Origin: CAVQBP01 sp963710745
GTDB lineage: Bacteria; Bacteroidota; Ignavibacteria; Ignavibacteriales; Ignavibacteriaceae
Assembly: GCA_963710745.1 (NCBI GenBank)
Contig: CAVQBP010000025.1
Span: forward strand, 62,001 to 126,000
Direction of reading: 5' to 3'
Length of the DNA: 64,000 bases
Shown: piece by piece, positions 17,147-25,937 of the stretch
Layout of the letters: every line of letters begins with the position of its first letter
How positions within the stretch are numbered: the first letter of the stretch is position 1
Made by a program: the position numbers and the translations under genes
Notes under the pieces: generated by a model
Told to the model about the DNA's origin: nothing
Seen by the model: the letters and a program-made list of their open reading frames with translations, nothing else
Databases searched by the model: none

Positions 17147-18042
17147 TTATTCTTATTCTCGATTATTTGTTTTGCAATTTTTAAGGCTGTAGGATTATTT
17201 GAAGCAAATACAAAATGATAAATGGGAACATTTTTAGTATTATACAACTTTAATGGATTATAGGAAACTTGTTTCCAAATAGTTTTTAGTTTTTCAATGT
17301 AGAGTTCTGCAATTTTGGCGATTGAATTGTTAGTTTTATTTATAGAATTAACGATACCAAACAGAGTATCTACTGGTTCAATCTCATAAAATCTCTTTTG
17401 AATTTCATCTTTAGTCAATCCGAAATAAGATTCCAATTTTTTCTGGAATTTAAGTCTTCCTTTTTTGTCAAGAAATCGATTAATAATTACACCGGATGGA
17501 ATTAAAATCCAAAGATCTATTCTTTTATCTTTGAGCATTTCAATGCTTGACCACTCTATTTGCATACCGAATGGATCTAATAAAACCAAAGCAGCTTTTT
17601 GAGAATTTAGAAATTTTGATAGTATAACTAGTTGAGTATTTACATCATCCGGGATAAAATGACAATTGTCAGAAACCAAATCTGATGTGGAGAGTTTTTG
17701 TTTCAAATTGTTTATTGCTTTTTTATCATTATCAACAAAAAAATAGGAATCAAATTTTTGAGTTAAACTAAGAACTCTTTCTGCAGCACCTATATAAAGT
17801 TCTAACTCCTCATTAACAAAATAATCAGCAAATAAATTATTGTCTTGTTCCGGTGGTTTTAAACCTCTTATACCACTACCAGCGAATCCGTCAAAATAAA
17901 TTGTTGTTGGCCAGTCATTATATTTTTGTTTCTGAGCATTCATTATGGTTAAATAAGCGCTAACATAATCTTCAAATGCATCTAATTTAATCTTAGTCCA
18001 GGTGCCACCCCAGCGATTTTGAGGCTCATTAAATTCATTCAT
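17143..18042 (-). CDS. tcmP: three-Cys-motif partner protein TcmP
   Basis: 299 residues. The start (EPQNRWGGTWTKIKLDAFEDY) and the motif YFDGFAGSGIRG (about residues 48-59) are hallmarks of the TcmP family; the glycine-rich motif and LLDPFGMQIEW (about 155-165) resemble motifs I and IV of Rossmann-fold methyltransferases. TcmP is named for occurring next to the DUF5131 three-Cys protein, exactly as here: the DUF5131 gene follows with an ATGA overlap but is broken. Biochemical role unknown; the pair is commonly found in phage and defence settings. Intact length. Confidence 0.85.
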   Translation of the reverse strand: MNEFNEPQNRWGGTWTKIKLDAFEDYVSAYLTIMNAQKQKYNDWPTTIYFDGFAGSGIRGLKPPEQDNNLFADYFVNEELELYIGAAERVLSLTQKFDSYFFVDNDKKAINNLKQKLSTSDLVSDNCHFIPDDVNTQLVILSKFLNSQKAALVLLDPFGMQIEWSSIEMLKDKRIDLWILIPSGVIINRFLDKKGRLKFQKKLESYFGLTKDEIQKRFYEIEPVDTLFGIVNSINKTNNSIAKIAELYIEKLKTIWKQVSYNPLKLYNTKNVPIYHFVFASNNPTALKIAKQIIENKNK

Positions 18043-18411
18043 TTATTAATCCAATAAAATTATTCATATTAAAAACAAAAACATTTAAAGTTATAAGTTG
18101 AAATCTTACATTAAATGATGAAGGGAGACAGGTAGTTGATAGAGTTAGAAATATTCTTAAAGCATTTGAATCTATGCGTTCCATTTTCCCCACAAAATAA
18201 TATATTTTTTGCAATTTAGTGTAAATGTGAAAAAAAAGAAAGATGGAGAACGATTAAAGCTTAAAAATTAAAAATTATAAAATAAAAATTAAAAAGACGT
18301 CTTTAGGGGAGAAATGAAATCCTAATTCTTTTTATGGATTGATATTATTTGATTTATATTCCCGAAACAGATAATTTGCATAGAAAACCTATTACAGAAA
18401 GCGGGGGCTTA
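18043..18411. other. intergenic region between divergent tcmP and RM genes
   Basis: AT-rich, no gene, no recognised repeat. Should contain both promoters. A short in-frame extension from 18349 upstream of the RM start lacks a ribosome-binding site. Confidence 0.4.
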
Positions 18412-20124
18412 ATGTCCGTTCCATCCAGGATAATTGAACTTGTTGAACTTTTCGAAAGAAATATCGATTCCTATAAATCCGGAGTATACAACGAAACCCA
18501 GGTTAGAAATGAATTTATAAATCCTTTTTTCACTGAACTCGGCTGGGATGTCGAAAATAAACGAGGTTATGCCGAAGCTTACAAGGATGTAATTCATGAA
18601 TATTCTCAAAAGACTGCCGATTCTGTTGAAGCTCCCGATTACTGCTTTAGAATCGGCGGAATAAGAAAATTTTTTATTGAAGCTAAAAAGCCAAGCGTTA
18701 ATTTAAAAGATGATATTCATCCTGCATTTCAACTTAGAAGATATGCATGGTCAGCAAAGCTGCCGTTAAGCATATTAACCGATTTTGAAGAGTTTGTTGT
18801 TTATGACTGCCGTATTCCTCCAAAGAAAAATGATAAAGCTTCTACAGCAAGAGTAATTTATTATAACTATAAAGATTACATTGAAAAATGGAATGATATT
18901 GAATCTATCTTTTCCAGGGAAGCTGTACTCAAAGGTTCATTTGATAAGTATGCTGAAACAAATAAAAGTAAAAGGGGAACAGCAGAAGTTGATGATACCT
19001 TCCTTAAAGTGATTGAGGAGTGGAGGGAATTCCTTGCAAGGAATATTGCACTTCGTAATTCAAATCTTTCTACAAGGGAACTTAACTATGCAGTGCAGAA
19101 AACGATAGACCGGATTATCTTCTTAAGGATTTGTGAAGATAGAGGTATTGAAGAATACGGACAATTACTGAACATGCTGAATGGAGTAAATGTTTATAAA
19201 AGAATGATCCAGATCTTTACACGAGCAGATGAAAAGTATAATTCCGGGTTTTTCCATTTTGAAATTGAAAAAGGAAGAGCAGAAAGTCCGGACGAATTAA
19301 CACCACGGCTTGAAATTGATGATAAAATATTAAAAGAAATAATTAAAAATCTTTATTACCCGGAATCACCATTTGAATTCTCAGTATTGCCGGCGGATAT
19401 ACTTGGACAGGTATACGAACAGTTCCTTGGCAAAGTAATAAGATTAACAGAAGGTCATCATGCAGTTATTGATGACAAACCGGAAGTAAAAAAAGCCGGC
19501 GGAGTTTACTACACTCCAACTTATATCGTAAAATATATAGTTGAAAATACTCTTGGAAAGTTATTATTAACTTCTCCACTTGGAACTGATAAAGAAATAA
19601 AAAATGCAGTTAAAAAAGTTTCTGAAATTAAAGTTCTCGATCCTGCGTGCGGTTCCGGTTCATTTTTAATTGAAGCATACCAGTATCTTTTGGACTGGCA
19701 TTTAAAGATTTATACCTCTAATGACGAAACAATACGGAAGAACCTTTCCAGCAAGAATCCTGTTATTTACCAGGCTGCTAACGGTGAATACCGTTTAACT
19801 ACAGCGGAAAGAAAAAGAATTCTTCTGAATAATATTTACGGAGTAGATATCGACTCACAGGCAGTTGAAGTAACAAAACTTTCGCTGCTGCTTAAAGTCC
19901 TGGAAGGAGAAAGCGAAGAATCCTTGAATGCACAATTAAGAATGTTCCATGAAAGAGCTCTCCCGGATCTTGGTGATAATATCAAATGTGGCAATTCCTT
20001 AATCGGTCCCGATTTTTATAACCAGATGGAAATGCAGTTCTTAGATGATGAGGAAAAGCTAAGAATAAATGTTTTTGACTGGAATTCAGAATTCAAGGAG
20101 ATAATGGATAAGGGAGGGTTTTGA
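18412..20124 (+). CDS. type IIG restriction-modification enzyme, N-terminal part (interrupted)
   Basis: 571 residues from the ATG at 18412, chosen because GCGGGGG lies 5-11 bases upstream. Residues ~1-170 are the endonuclease-like N-terminus (PDYCFRIGGIRKFFIEAKKP: PD...ExK catalytic pattern). About 395-500 holds the methyltransferase: VLDPACGSGSFLIEAYQ (motif I, DPACGSG at 410-416) and GVDIDSQAVEVTKLSL (motif II). The frame ends at a run of four T (20117-20120) where homologues need three: in the +1 frame DVVIGNPPYVKT (catalytic NPPY) follows at once. So the catalytic loop and recognition domain are lost. Because the rest (20125-21478) has many further frameshifts, this is decay, not simple phase variation. 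Confidence 0.85.
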   Translation: MSVPSRIIELVELFERNIDSYKSGVYNETQVRNEFINPFFTELGWDVENKRGYAEAYKDVIHEYSQKTADSVEAPDYCFRIGGIRKFFIEAKKPSVNLKDDIHPAFQLRRYAWSAKLPLSILTDFEEFVVYDCRIPPKKNDKASTARVIYYNYKDYIEKWNDIESIFSREAVLKGSFDKYAETNKSKRGTAEVDDTFLKVIEEWREFLARNIALRNSNLSTRELNYAVQKTIDRIIFLRICEDRGIEEYGQLLNMLNGVNVYKRMIQIFTRADEKYNSGFFHFEIEKGRAESPDELTPRLEIDDKILKEIIKNLYYPESPFEFSVLPADILGQVYEQFLGKVIRLTEGHHAVIDDKPEVKKAGGVYYTPTYIVKYIVENTLGKLLLTSPLGTDKEIKNAVKKVSEIKVLDPACGSGSFLIEAYQYLLDWHLKIYTSNDETIRKNLSSKNPVIYQAANGEYRLTTAERKRILLNNIYGVDIDSQAVEVTKLSLLLKVLEGESEESLNAQLRMFHERALPDLGDNIKCGNSLIGPDFYNQMEMQFLDDEEKLRINVFDWNSEFKEIMDKGGF

Positions 20125-21478
20125 TGTTGTTATTGGGAATCCGCCATATGTAAAAACTCAAAATTTAAAGAGTATTTTGAAGAAGTTCTTACTAAATTAA
20201 AGAAAAGTTATCTTCTGCTGAAAGTGGAAATACAGATCTTTATGTAGTCTTTATTGAAAAGAGAAGTAAATTGTTAAAGAAAGATGGAGATTTCGGCTTT
20301 ATAGTTCCAACAAATGGATAAAATCAAATTATGGTCAACTAAGAGAATATTTATAAAAGCATAAATTTATTGATAAAATATTGCATTTTGAAGATTATCA
20401 CGTATTTAAAAAGGCAAGTACATATCCATGTATATTAAAATTACAAAAAATCCATTAATAAAAAGTTTCGATTAAGTAAAGATAACAAATCAATTTGTTT
20501 TCTCCTAAAAGAATAAATCAAAATAAGTATGATAAATTTAAATAATTATTTTCCGGAAGGAAATTGGAATATCAGACAAAGACACTGAAAGCATCTTAAA
20601 AAGATTTATCGATACATTCTAAACTAATGGGGAAATAGTACAAATATATTCAAGGTATAAAACAGGATCAGATAAAGTATTTATATAGATGAAATTAAAA
20701 AAGAAAATTATTGATATTATGCTAGTAAGATATTATTAAAAAATTTCTTATAGGAAGAGAAAAGAAATTATCACTTATATAAAAAGTAAATTTATAAGCG
20801 TTATTAATTCGTGAAGATGGGAATTAGCTAAAATATTTTCAAATGATAAAGACGGTAAATTTTTAGAAATTAAATTTATAAGTGACAATTATCCTTTAAT
20901 TTATAAATATTTAATGATTCAAGTTAAAAGTAAATTACTAGCTCGAGAAAGAGGAAGATTTAAAGAATAGTTGGTGGCAATATAAGTCGATCAAAAATAT
21001 GAAGATTTTGAAAAAACAAAAAAATTTGACCCCTTTAATGCTTTTCAAAATGCATTTACATTTGATAGTAAAAGATTTTGTATTTAAGTGCTGGAGTGTT
21101 CTGGCGCATATGGAATTATACTTAAAGAAAATCGGATATAAGTTACAAAACATTATTAGGAATTTTAAATCAGGAGTTTATTTTTTTTATTATTAAAAAC
21201 ATATCCACTTGTCTAAGAGGAGGATTTTATACCTTTGAAAATAAATATCTTAAAACATTTACCGATTTCATTTTACAATGAATATAGAATTAATATCAAC
21301 CAAAGTCGAAGAAATATTAACAAAGTTTAATGAAGAAAAACAAAAAGTTAAAATTCCCCAAGAAAGAACTGCACTCCAAAGACAAATCGAAGCTGCAGAT
21401 AAACAAATAGACCAATTGGTTTACCGGCTTTACGGGTTAACAGAGGAAGAAATAAAAATTGTAGGGGGGGAAACTTAA
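20125..21478 (+). pseudogene. decayed C-terminal half of the type IIG RM gene
   Basis: Fragments in different frames still read as RM sequence: VVIGNPPYV at 20123-20149, SAESGNTDLYVVFIEK near 20215-20265, GDFGFIVPT near 20290, then many indels and stops. The last 66 codons (21278-21478) are open again and read IPQERTALQRQIEAADKQID, QLVYRLYGLTEEEI, the standard ending of type IIG enzymes. The target-recognition domain in between is unreadable. Confidence 0.8.
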
Positions 21479-21479
21479 T

Positions 21480-22010
21480 TTGTTTTCTTTTAATATAGAA
21501 TCGGTCATTAAAATAATTGGTATCCTTTCTGTAATTTCAGCACTTTTCTGGAGTATATATAATCTTTATTCGAAATTCATAAAACCTAAAATTAATAAAT
21601 CAAAATATCGTAAGCTTTATTATTTAATTGAGGAATGGTTTGATATGATTGATAAAAACTTTGAGTCAGGATTGAATTTTGGAGAATTAAATAATAAAGA
21701 AAAAAAGATACGACAATTTATAATCGATTATAAATTACAAAATGCTAAATTTAGATTTAGTAAAAAAATCAGGAATGACTTTCTAGAATTTTGTGGCATT
21801 GATAGAAGGTACAGAAATAATAAAGAGTTATTTAAAAAATATAGCCGCTGTCCTGATGATTGGACATTTTTAGAAATATTTATAAACGAACTAATTGGAT
21901 CCTTTTACACATTCTCGAAAAATTATAAAACAAAAAATGTAGATACTAATTTTGCGGATATAGAAATGAAAATTAAACTTCTTAGAATGTACTGTAAAGT
22001 GAAAAATTAG
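21480..22010 (+). CDS. membrane-anchored protein of unknown function (cargo set 1)
   Basis: 176 residues from a TTG start with GGGGGGG about 12 bases upstream. One N-terminal membrane segment (about 8-28, VIKIIGILSVISALFWSIYN), then a basic linker and a helical cytoplasmic domain of ~140 residues rich in F, Y, K and W (KLYYLIEEWFDMIDKNF ... DDWTFLEIFINELIGSF). Pattern as in small membrane-bound defence effectors, but I recognise no family. It begins one base after the RM tail stop. The first of four unknown genes in tandem. Confidence 0.55.
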   Translation: MFSFNIESVIKIIGILSVISALFWSIYNLYSKFIKPKINKSKYRKLYYLIEEWFDMIDKNFESGLNFGELNNKEKKIRQFIIDYKLQNAKFRFSKKIRNDFLEFCGIDRRYRNNKELFKKYSRCPDDWTFLEIFINELIGSFYTFSKNYKTKNVDTNFADIEMKIKLLRMYCKVKN

Positions 22011-22101
22011 ATTGATAATGTATTCTATCTACTGTCCTAAATAGTTTAAAATTTTAATTTATTAACTATAAAAAATAGAAAAAGACAAACTTTCTGATTC
22101 A

Positions 22102-23238
22102 ATGATTGAAACAATTATAAAGAATGAAAGCAGTATAGATCTTATTACTGATATTACAAATTTTTCAATTGACCAGGTACTAGAAAGCCCAATAAAAGAG
22201 TTGCCAATAATCAAATATTTAATCGGGATTGTTAAATTAGGTATTTCAGTAAGAGATAGATTTCTTATAAAAAAGATATTAATTTTTTTAAAAGAACTCG
22301 ATAAGATTGAAAAACAAGAGAAAGAAAAATTCAAAGAAAAAATAAAATCTGATAAAAATTATTCTAATAAAATCGGTGAACAATTAATTTTTATTTTAGA
22401 TAGATATGATCACCTGACTAAAGCAGAAATGTTAGCGAAATTATTTGTTGCTCATATAGATGAACGAGTAACATATGAAGAGTTTTTACGATTATCCATA
22501 GCAATTGACAGAGCATTCATTAATGATTTACTTAACTTAAGTTTATATTACCAAAGTAATCTTGAGGAAGTAAACACTTCTATACTTCAGAATTTATATC
22601 AATGCGGATTGGTTAGTTTATTATTTAATACATTTAATACTGCTTCTGTTCAATATCAGATAGAGTCAAGTACTTATGTAAGAAATGATTTGGGAATGCT
22701 TCTTTGTAAGATAGTATTTAATTATCCTCAGGACGCTAATTTAATTGTGCCTAACTTAAGTGATTTTGAAAATAAAATATTTACACGTATTTGTGAAAAT
22801 GAAATAACAAATCAGGAATTTATAGAGTTTGATACTTTTATTACTGAATTAAAAAAATCACTAAAATTAGAAACTGAAGAACTGAATTTTATACTTACAA
22901 AATTCAAAAAATTAAATTTGATTAAAAAAACAGAACAAAATGCCATTGGAGATTACCTATGGTTCTACACTAGTTTTATTGGATTTAATTTTTATTTTCA
23001 AAAATTAACAAATAGAAATGACTTTCTTATACAAATAGTTAAATCGTTAATAAATAATGAACTTGGAGAATCTGTTTCTTACAGCCAGGAGAAAAAAGTA
23101 AGCAAAAGAATAGTTGAGCATTGTTTAATATTGTTGAGTAATAAAGGATTAATCAATACCCAAGATCATAGTGCAGGCATTTTAGTTAATCAAATTAACG
23201 AAACAGAACTAAAAAAGTTTATTAAAAATATTGAATAA
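22102..23238 (+). CDS. hypothetical helical protein (cargo set 1)
   Basis: 378 residues, no signal peptide. An amphipathic segment at about 30-65 (PIKELPIIKYLIGIVKLGIS, VRDRFLIKKILIFLKEL) may touch membranes. About 85-160 (KIGEQLIFILDRYDHLTKAEMLAKLF, TYEEFLRLSIAIDRAF) is a conserved-looking helical domain that I have the impression of having seen in uncharacterised Bacteroidota proteins, without a name. The last third is helical with a winged-helix flavour (YSQEKKVSKRIVEHCLILLSNKGLINT). Weak ribosome-binding site. Part of a four-gene block between two RM-tail copies. Confidence 0.6.
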   Translation: MIETIIKNESSIDLITDITNFSIDQVLESPIKELPIIKYLIGIVKLGISVRDRFLIKKILIFLKELDKIEKQEKEKFKEKIKSDKNYSNKIGEQLIFILDRYDHLTKAEMLAKLFVAHIDERVTYEEFLRLSIAIDRAFINDLLNLSLYYQSNLEEVNTSILQNLYQCGLVSLLFNTFNTASVQYQIESSTYVRNDLGMLLCKIVFNYPQDANLIVPNLSDFENKIFTRICENEITNQEFIEFDTFITELKKSLKLETEELNFILTKFKKLNLIKKTEQNAIGDYLWFYTSFIGFNFYFQKLTNRNDFLIQIVKSLINNELGESVSYSQEKKVSKRIVEHCLILLSNKGLINTQDHSAGILVNQINETELKKFIKNIE

Positions 23239-23266
23239 GAACTTTAATAAATATTAGGGTTATCAA

Positions 23267-23758
23267 ATGATAGTTGCTCCAGCATTTCCAGGCGATAAAA
23301 ATAAAGCTATTATGAATATACAACATGATTTATATGATGAAAATTTATGTTACATGGTTTTTAATGCCCAATCGATTTATAAAAATGCTCTTGAAATTTT
23401 AGAACTAAATAATGAATTGATATTAAGTAGTATTGACTTTAAGGGTTTTGATCATAGAGTTTTTCAAGTTACACATGATATTGTTGCTGCTTATTTTAGA
23501 TTTCAATTCTCAAATCAATTAGAACAAACTTTATTTGAAACAGAACAAGAATATAAAATAAGATTAATTGATATATGGAGTAAATTTTGGAAAGATGAAA
23601 TTTCGGAATTAAGTAAAAATCCTTATTGGATTAGAAATATTATTTATGCTGCAGTATGGGAAAATAAAGAGAAAGGATATGAAGCTGAAAAAAAATTGAA
23701 ATCAATTTTAAAATCGAAATATTCTAATTTTAAGGAATACGAATGGTTGAATATTTAA
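23267..23758 (+). CDS. hypothetical protein (cargo set 1)
   Basis: 163 residues, soluble, acidic-neutral, mixed helix and strand. Starts MIVAPAFPGDKNKAIMNIQH. Not recognised. It lies 28 bases after the previous stop. Features visible: an aromatic-rich middle (AAYFRFQFSNQLEQTLFETE) and a lysine-rich end (EAEKKLKSILKSKYSNFKEY). Position in the block suggests a role with its neighbours. Confidence 0.5.
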   Translation: MIVAPAFPGDKNKAIMNIQHDLYDENLCYMVFNAQSIYKNALEILELNNELILSSIDFKGFDHRVFQVTHDIVAAYFRFQFSNQLEQTLFETEQEYKIRLIDIWSKFWKDEISELSKNPYWIRNIIYAAVWENKEKGYEAEKKLKSILKSKYSNFKEYEWLNI

Positions 23759-23822
23759 ATAATAAATAAGTTAAATAAACCATTATGGTTTATTTTCTAA
23801 CATAAAAATGGAAGGATATCAA

Positions 23823-24155
23823 ATGGAAATTAAACTCTTATGGTTCCAAGTTACGCTTGACAATCAAGATTCTTTTGAAAAATTTCTTAATTTGTTTAAA
23901 ACGAATTCAAGGCAAGTTAAAGAAAGAAATGGTTTTAATGCTATTTATTTTCCAATCAAATCAGTTCCAAATGATTATTCCAAAGTCTTTATTTCTATAA
24001 ACGAAGAAGAACAAAATCTTTACAAGGAATGGTTATCATTATATAGAGCAACTCAAATAGAAGAAAACCTAAGCACTAAAGTAAATAAGAATACTCCAGT
24101 TCTTTCTGATAAAAATATGCTTTATACTGAAGATGAAGAAGCACATTTTATGTAA
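23823..24155 (+). CDS. hypothetical small protein (cargo set 1)
   Basis: 110 residues from the ATG at 23823, chosen because GGAAGG lies 8 bases upstream; an ATG at 23808 is in frame but has no such site. Beta-alpha looking start (MEIKLLWFQVTLDNQDSFEKF), then a flexible tail (about 80-110). Not recognised. Last gene before the second RM-tail copy. Confidence 0.5.
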   Translation: MEIKLLWFQVTLDNQDSFEKFLNLFKTNSRQVKERNGFNAIYFPIKSVPNDYSKVFISINEEEQNLYKEWLSLYRATQIEENLSTKVNKNTPVLSDKNMLYTEDEEAHFM

Positions 24156-24178
24156 TACAATCATAAATTTGTAAAAAA

Positions 24179-24286
24179 CAATACTCCAGATACAAATCGA
24201 AACAACCGATAAACAAATAGAATAATTAGTATATCAGCTTTACAAATTAACAAAAGAAGAAATAAAATTAGTAGCGGGAAATTAAA
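24179..24286 (+). pseudogene. second, diverged copy of an RM-gene 3' end
   Basis: The frame reads LQIQIETTDKQIE-stop-LVYQLYKLTKEEIKLVAGN and ends in TAA, matching the type IIG tail at 21368-21478 (LQRQIEAADKQIDQLVYRLY...). Over about 108 bases the two DNA copies agree at roughly three quarters of positions, so this is a relic of a different RM gene or an old duplication, not a fresh one. Confidence 0.75.
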
Positions 24287-24294
24287 TTTTAATT

Positions 24295-25371
24295 ATGGAG
24301 AATGTTAAAATTATTGGTATGGTTTGGTATTATAAAGAAGATTTTGAAAATATAAAAAAGATTTTTTTAGATGGAATTAACCTAGGAAACAATTATAACG
24401 ACTGGTTAAAGAAAGCTGAAAAAGGGTATGAATATTTATCTTCTAGAAATTATTTAGTTGAAAAAGTTTACATCAATTCAATTACTTTTCCACAATGGTG
24501 CAAAAAACATGGATGCGATTTAAATAGTGCTTCTAGAACGCGATTTGCTAATGAGATTGTTTACAAAAAATATATTGAGAAAAAACAATTTGCTTCTTTG
24601 TGCCCAATTTTTCTAAGCCACAGATATAAAAAATGTATGGAACAAATCGGAACTGGTGTTTTGTTTTCTACTTCTCAATTTAATTTTCTTCTTACGGCAG
24701 CACATATTATTGATCAGATGGAATTCGGAGATTTTTTTATTCCCGGAAAAACCTCACTTGAAAACATTATAGGGACATATTCTTACCTGAAAATACCCGA
24801 AAACAAGTTGCGCAAAGATGATAAAATTGATATTGGATATTTTAAACTTGAAAATATTTTTTTTGAAAGATTAAATGAGAGTTTATGTCCAATAAAATTA
24901 AAAGATATAATTTTTATTGATGATGCCACCAAATCAATCATCTATACTATTGCTGGTTATCCTGTTAGTAAATCAAAAATCAAATCAAATTATGCTGCGT
25001 CAAAGCAATTTTATTATAGTGGATACTCGATTACAAAAGAAGTATACAACCAATATGGTTATAATCCAACTGAACATATAATTGCTGGATTTAGAAGAAA
25101 TATGTCTGTAACAAATGAAGGCAATAAAATCTTTCCACCTTTTCCCAGAGGAATGAGCGGAGGTGGTATATACGTTTGGCCAGAAGATTTGTTGGGTCAA
25201 ATCATACCCCCAAATAGAAAAATTGTGGGGATTTTCCATACTTATAAAGAAAAAGATGAAGTACTTATAGGAACAAATATCAAGGAATTTATTAAATGTA
25301 TCCTTATAAATAATCCAAATCTGGGATTAACGGAAGAAGAAATAGAAATTTTAGAGAGAGAAATTAAATGA
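24295..25371 (+). CDS. trypsin-like serine protease with an N-terminal small-protein domain
   Basis: 358 residues. Residues 9-93 (MVWYYKEDFENIKKIFLDG ... FPQWCKKHGCDLNSASRTRF) match a type of small stand-alone hypothetical protein common in bacteria. Residues ~110-345 are a trypsin/HtrA-like protease: GTGVLFS, LLTAAHI with His137, DDKIDIGYF with Asp179, PRGMSGGGIYV with Ser288. No signal peptide or membrane segment, so it acts in the cytoplasm. The end (LGLTEEEIEILEREIK) overlaps the next start by ATGA. Start could be 24295 or the ATG at 24319. Cytoplasmic trypsin-like proteases occur in several anti-phage systems; a defence role here is inference. Confidence 0.75.
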   Translation: MENVKIIGMVWYYKEDFENIKKIFLDGINLGNNYNDWLKKAEKGYEYLSSRNYLVEKVYINSITFPQWCKKHGCDLNSASRTRFANEIVYKKYIEKKQFASLCPIFLSHRYKKCMEQIGTGVLFSTSQFNFLLTAAHIIDQMEFGDFFIPGKTSLENIIGTYSYLKIPENKLRKDDKIDIGYFKLENIFFERLNESLCPIKLKDIIFIDDATKSIIYTIAGYPVSKSKIKSNYAASKQFYYSGYSITKEVYNQYGYNPTEHIIAGFRRNMSVTNEGNKIFPPFPRGMSGGGIYVWPEDLLGQIIPPNRKIVGIFHTYKEKDEVLIGTNIKEFIKCILINNPNLGLTEEEIEILEREIK

Positions 25372-25937
25372 GCACAATTGCTCAGCAACATAAAATTGAT
25401 TTCAGAGCAAAAAAGATATTTGAGGGATTGATGCCTGATGGATGGTTAATAAGACCTCAAATTCCTGATTACCATGTGGATTATTTTATAGAATTAGAGG
25501 AAAACTCAGAACCGTCTGGTATTTTCTTTTTTGTTCAATTAAAAGGAAGTGAAAATATTAAGATTAAAAAAGGATTAATTAAATTTTCATTTTCTACAAA
25601 ACAATTGAAATATTATCTCGAACGGTTGAAGGATGTTCCTTTATTTATAGTTCTTGTAGACATTAACTCAAAAAAAGTTTACTGGCTATTTATTCAAAAA
25701 TATTTAACAGAATTAAAAAGCAAGCATTGGAAAACACAAAAATTTCTTACATTAAATATTCTACAAGAAAATCTATTGGAAGATTCAGAAATTTTTAAGA
25801 AAAAAATAACAGATGCGAATAATTATATGAGGGAACTATGGCCATCATCAACTCAAGCGGCTCTCAAAAAAGAATTTGAATATTTTCAAAGTTTAGATCC
25901 AAGATTTAAAAGAAATAACATTAAGCATGCAGGATGA
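25368..25937 (+). CDS. DUF4365-domain protein
   Basis: 189 residues. The block DFRAKKIFEGLMPDGWLIRP, DYHVDYFIELEE, FFVQLKGS (about 10-62) matches DUF4365, a PD-(D/E)xK-like nuclease-type fold: Asp and Glu in DYHVDYFIEL and Lys in QLKGS would be the active-site pattern. The rest (about 70-189) is strand-helix sequence with KVYWLFIQKYL. It overlaps the protease gene before it by ATGA and the next gene by 11 bases, so three proteins are made together. DUF4365 is frequent in defence islands; the activity has not been established as far as I know. Confidence 0.75.
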   Translation: MSTIAQQHKIDFRAKKIFEGLMPDGWLIRPQIPDYHVDYFIELEENSEPSGIFFFVQLKGSENIKIKKGLIKFSFSTKQLKYYLERLKDVPLFIVLVDINSKKVYWLFIQKYLTELKSKHWKTQKFLTLNILQENLLEDSEIFKKKITDANNYMRELWPSSTQAALKKEFEYFQSLDPRFKRNNIKHAG

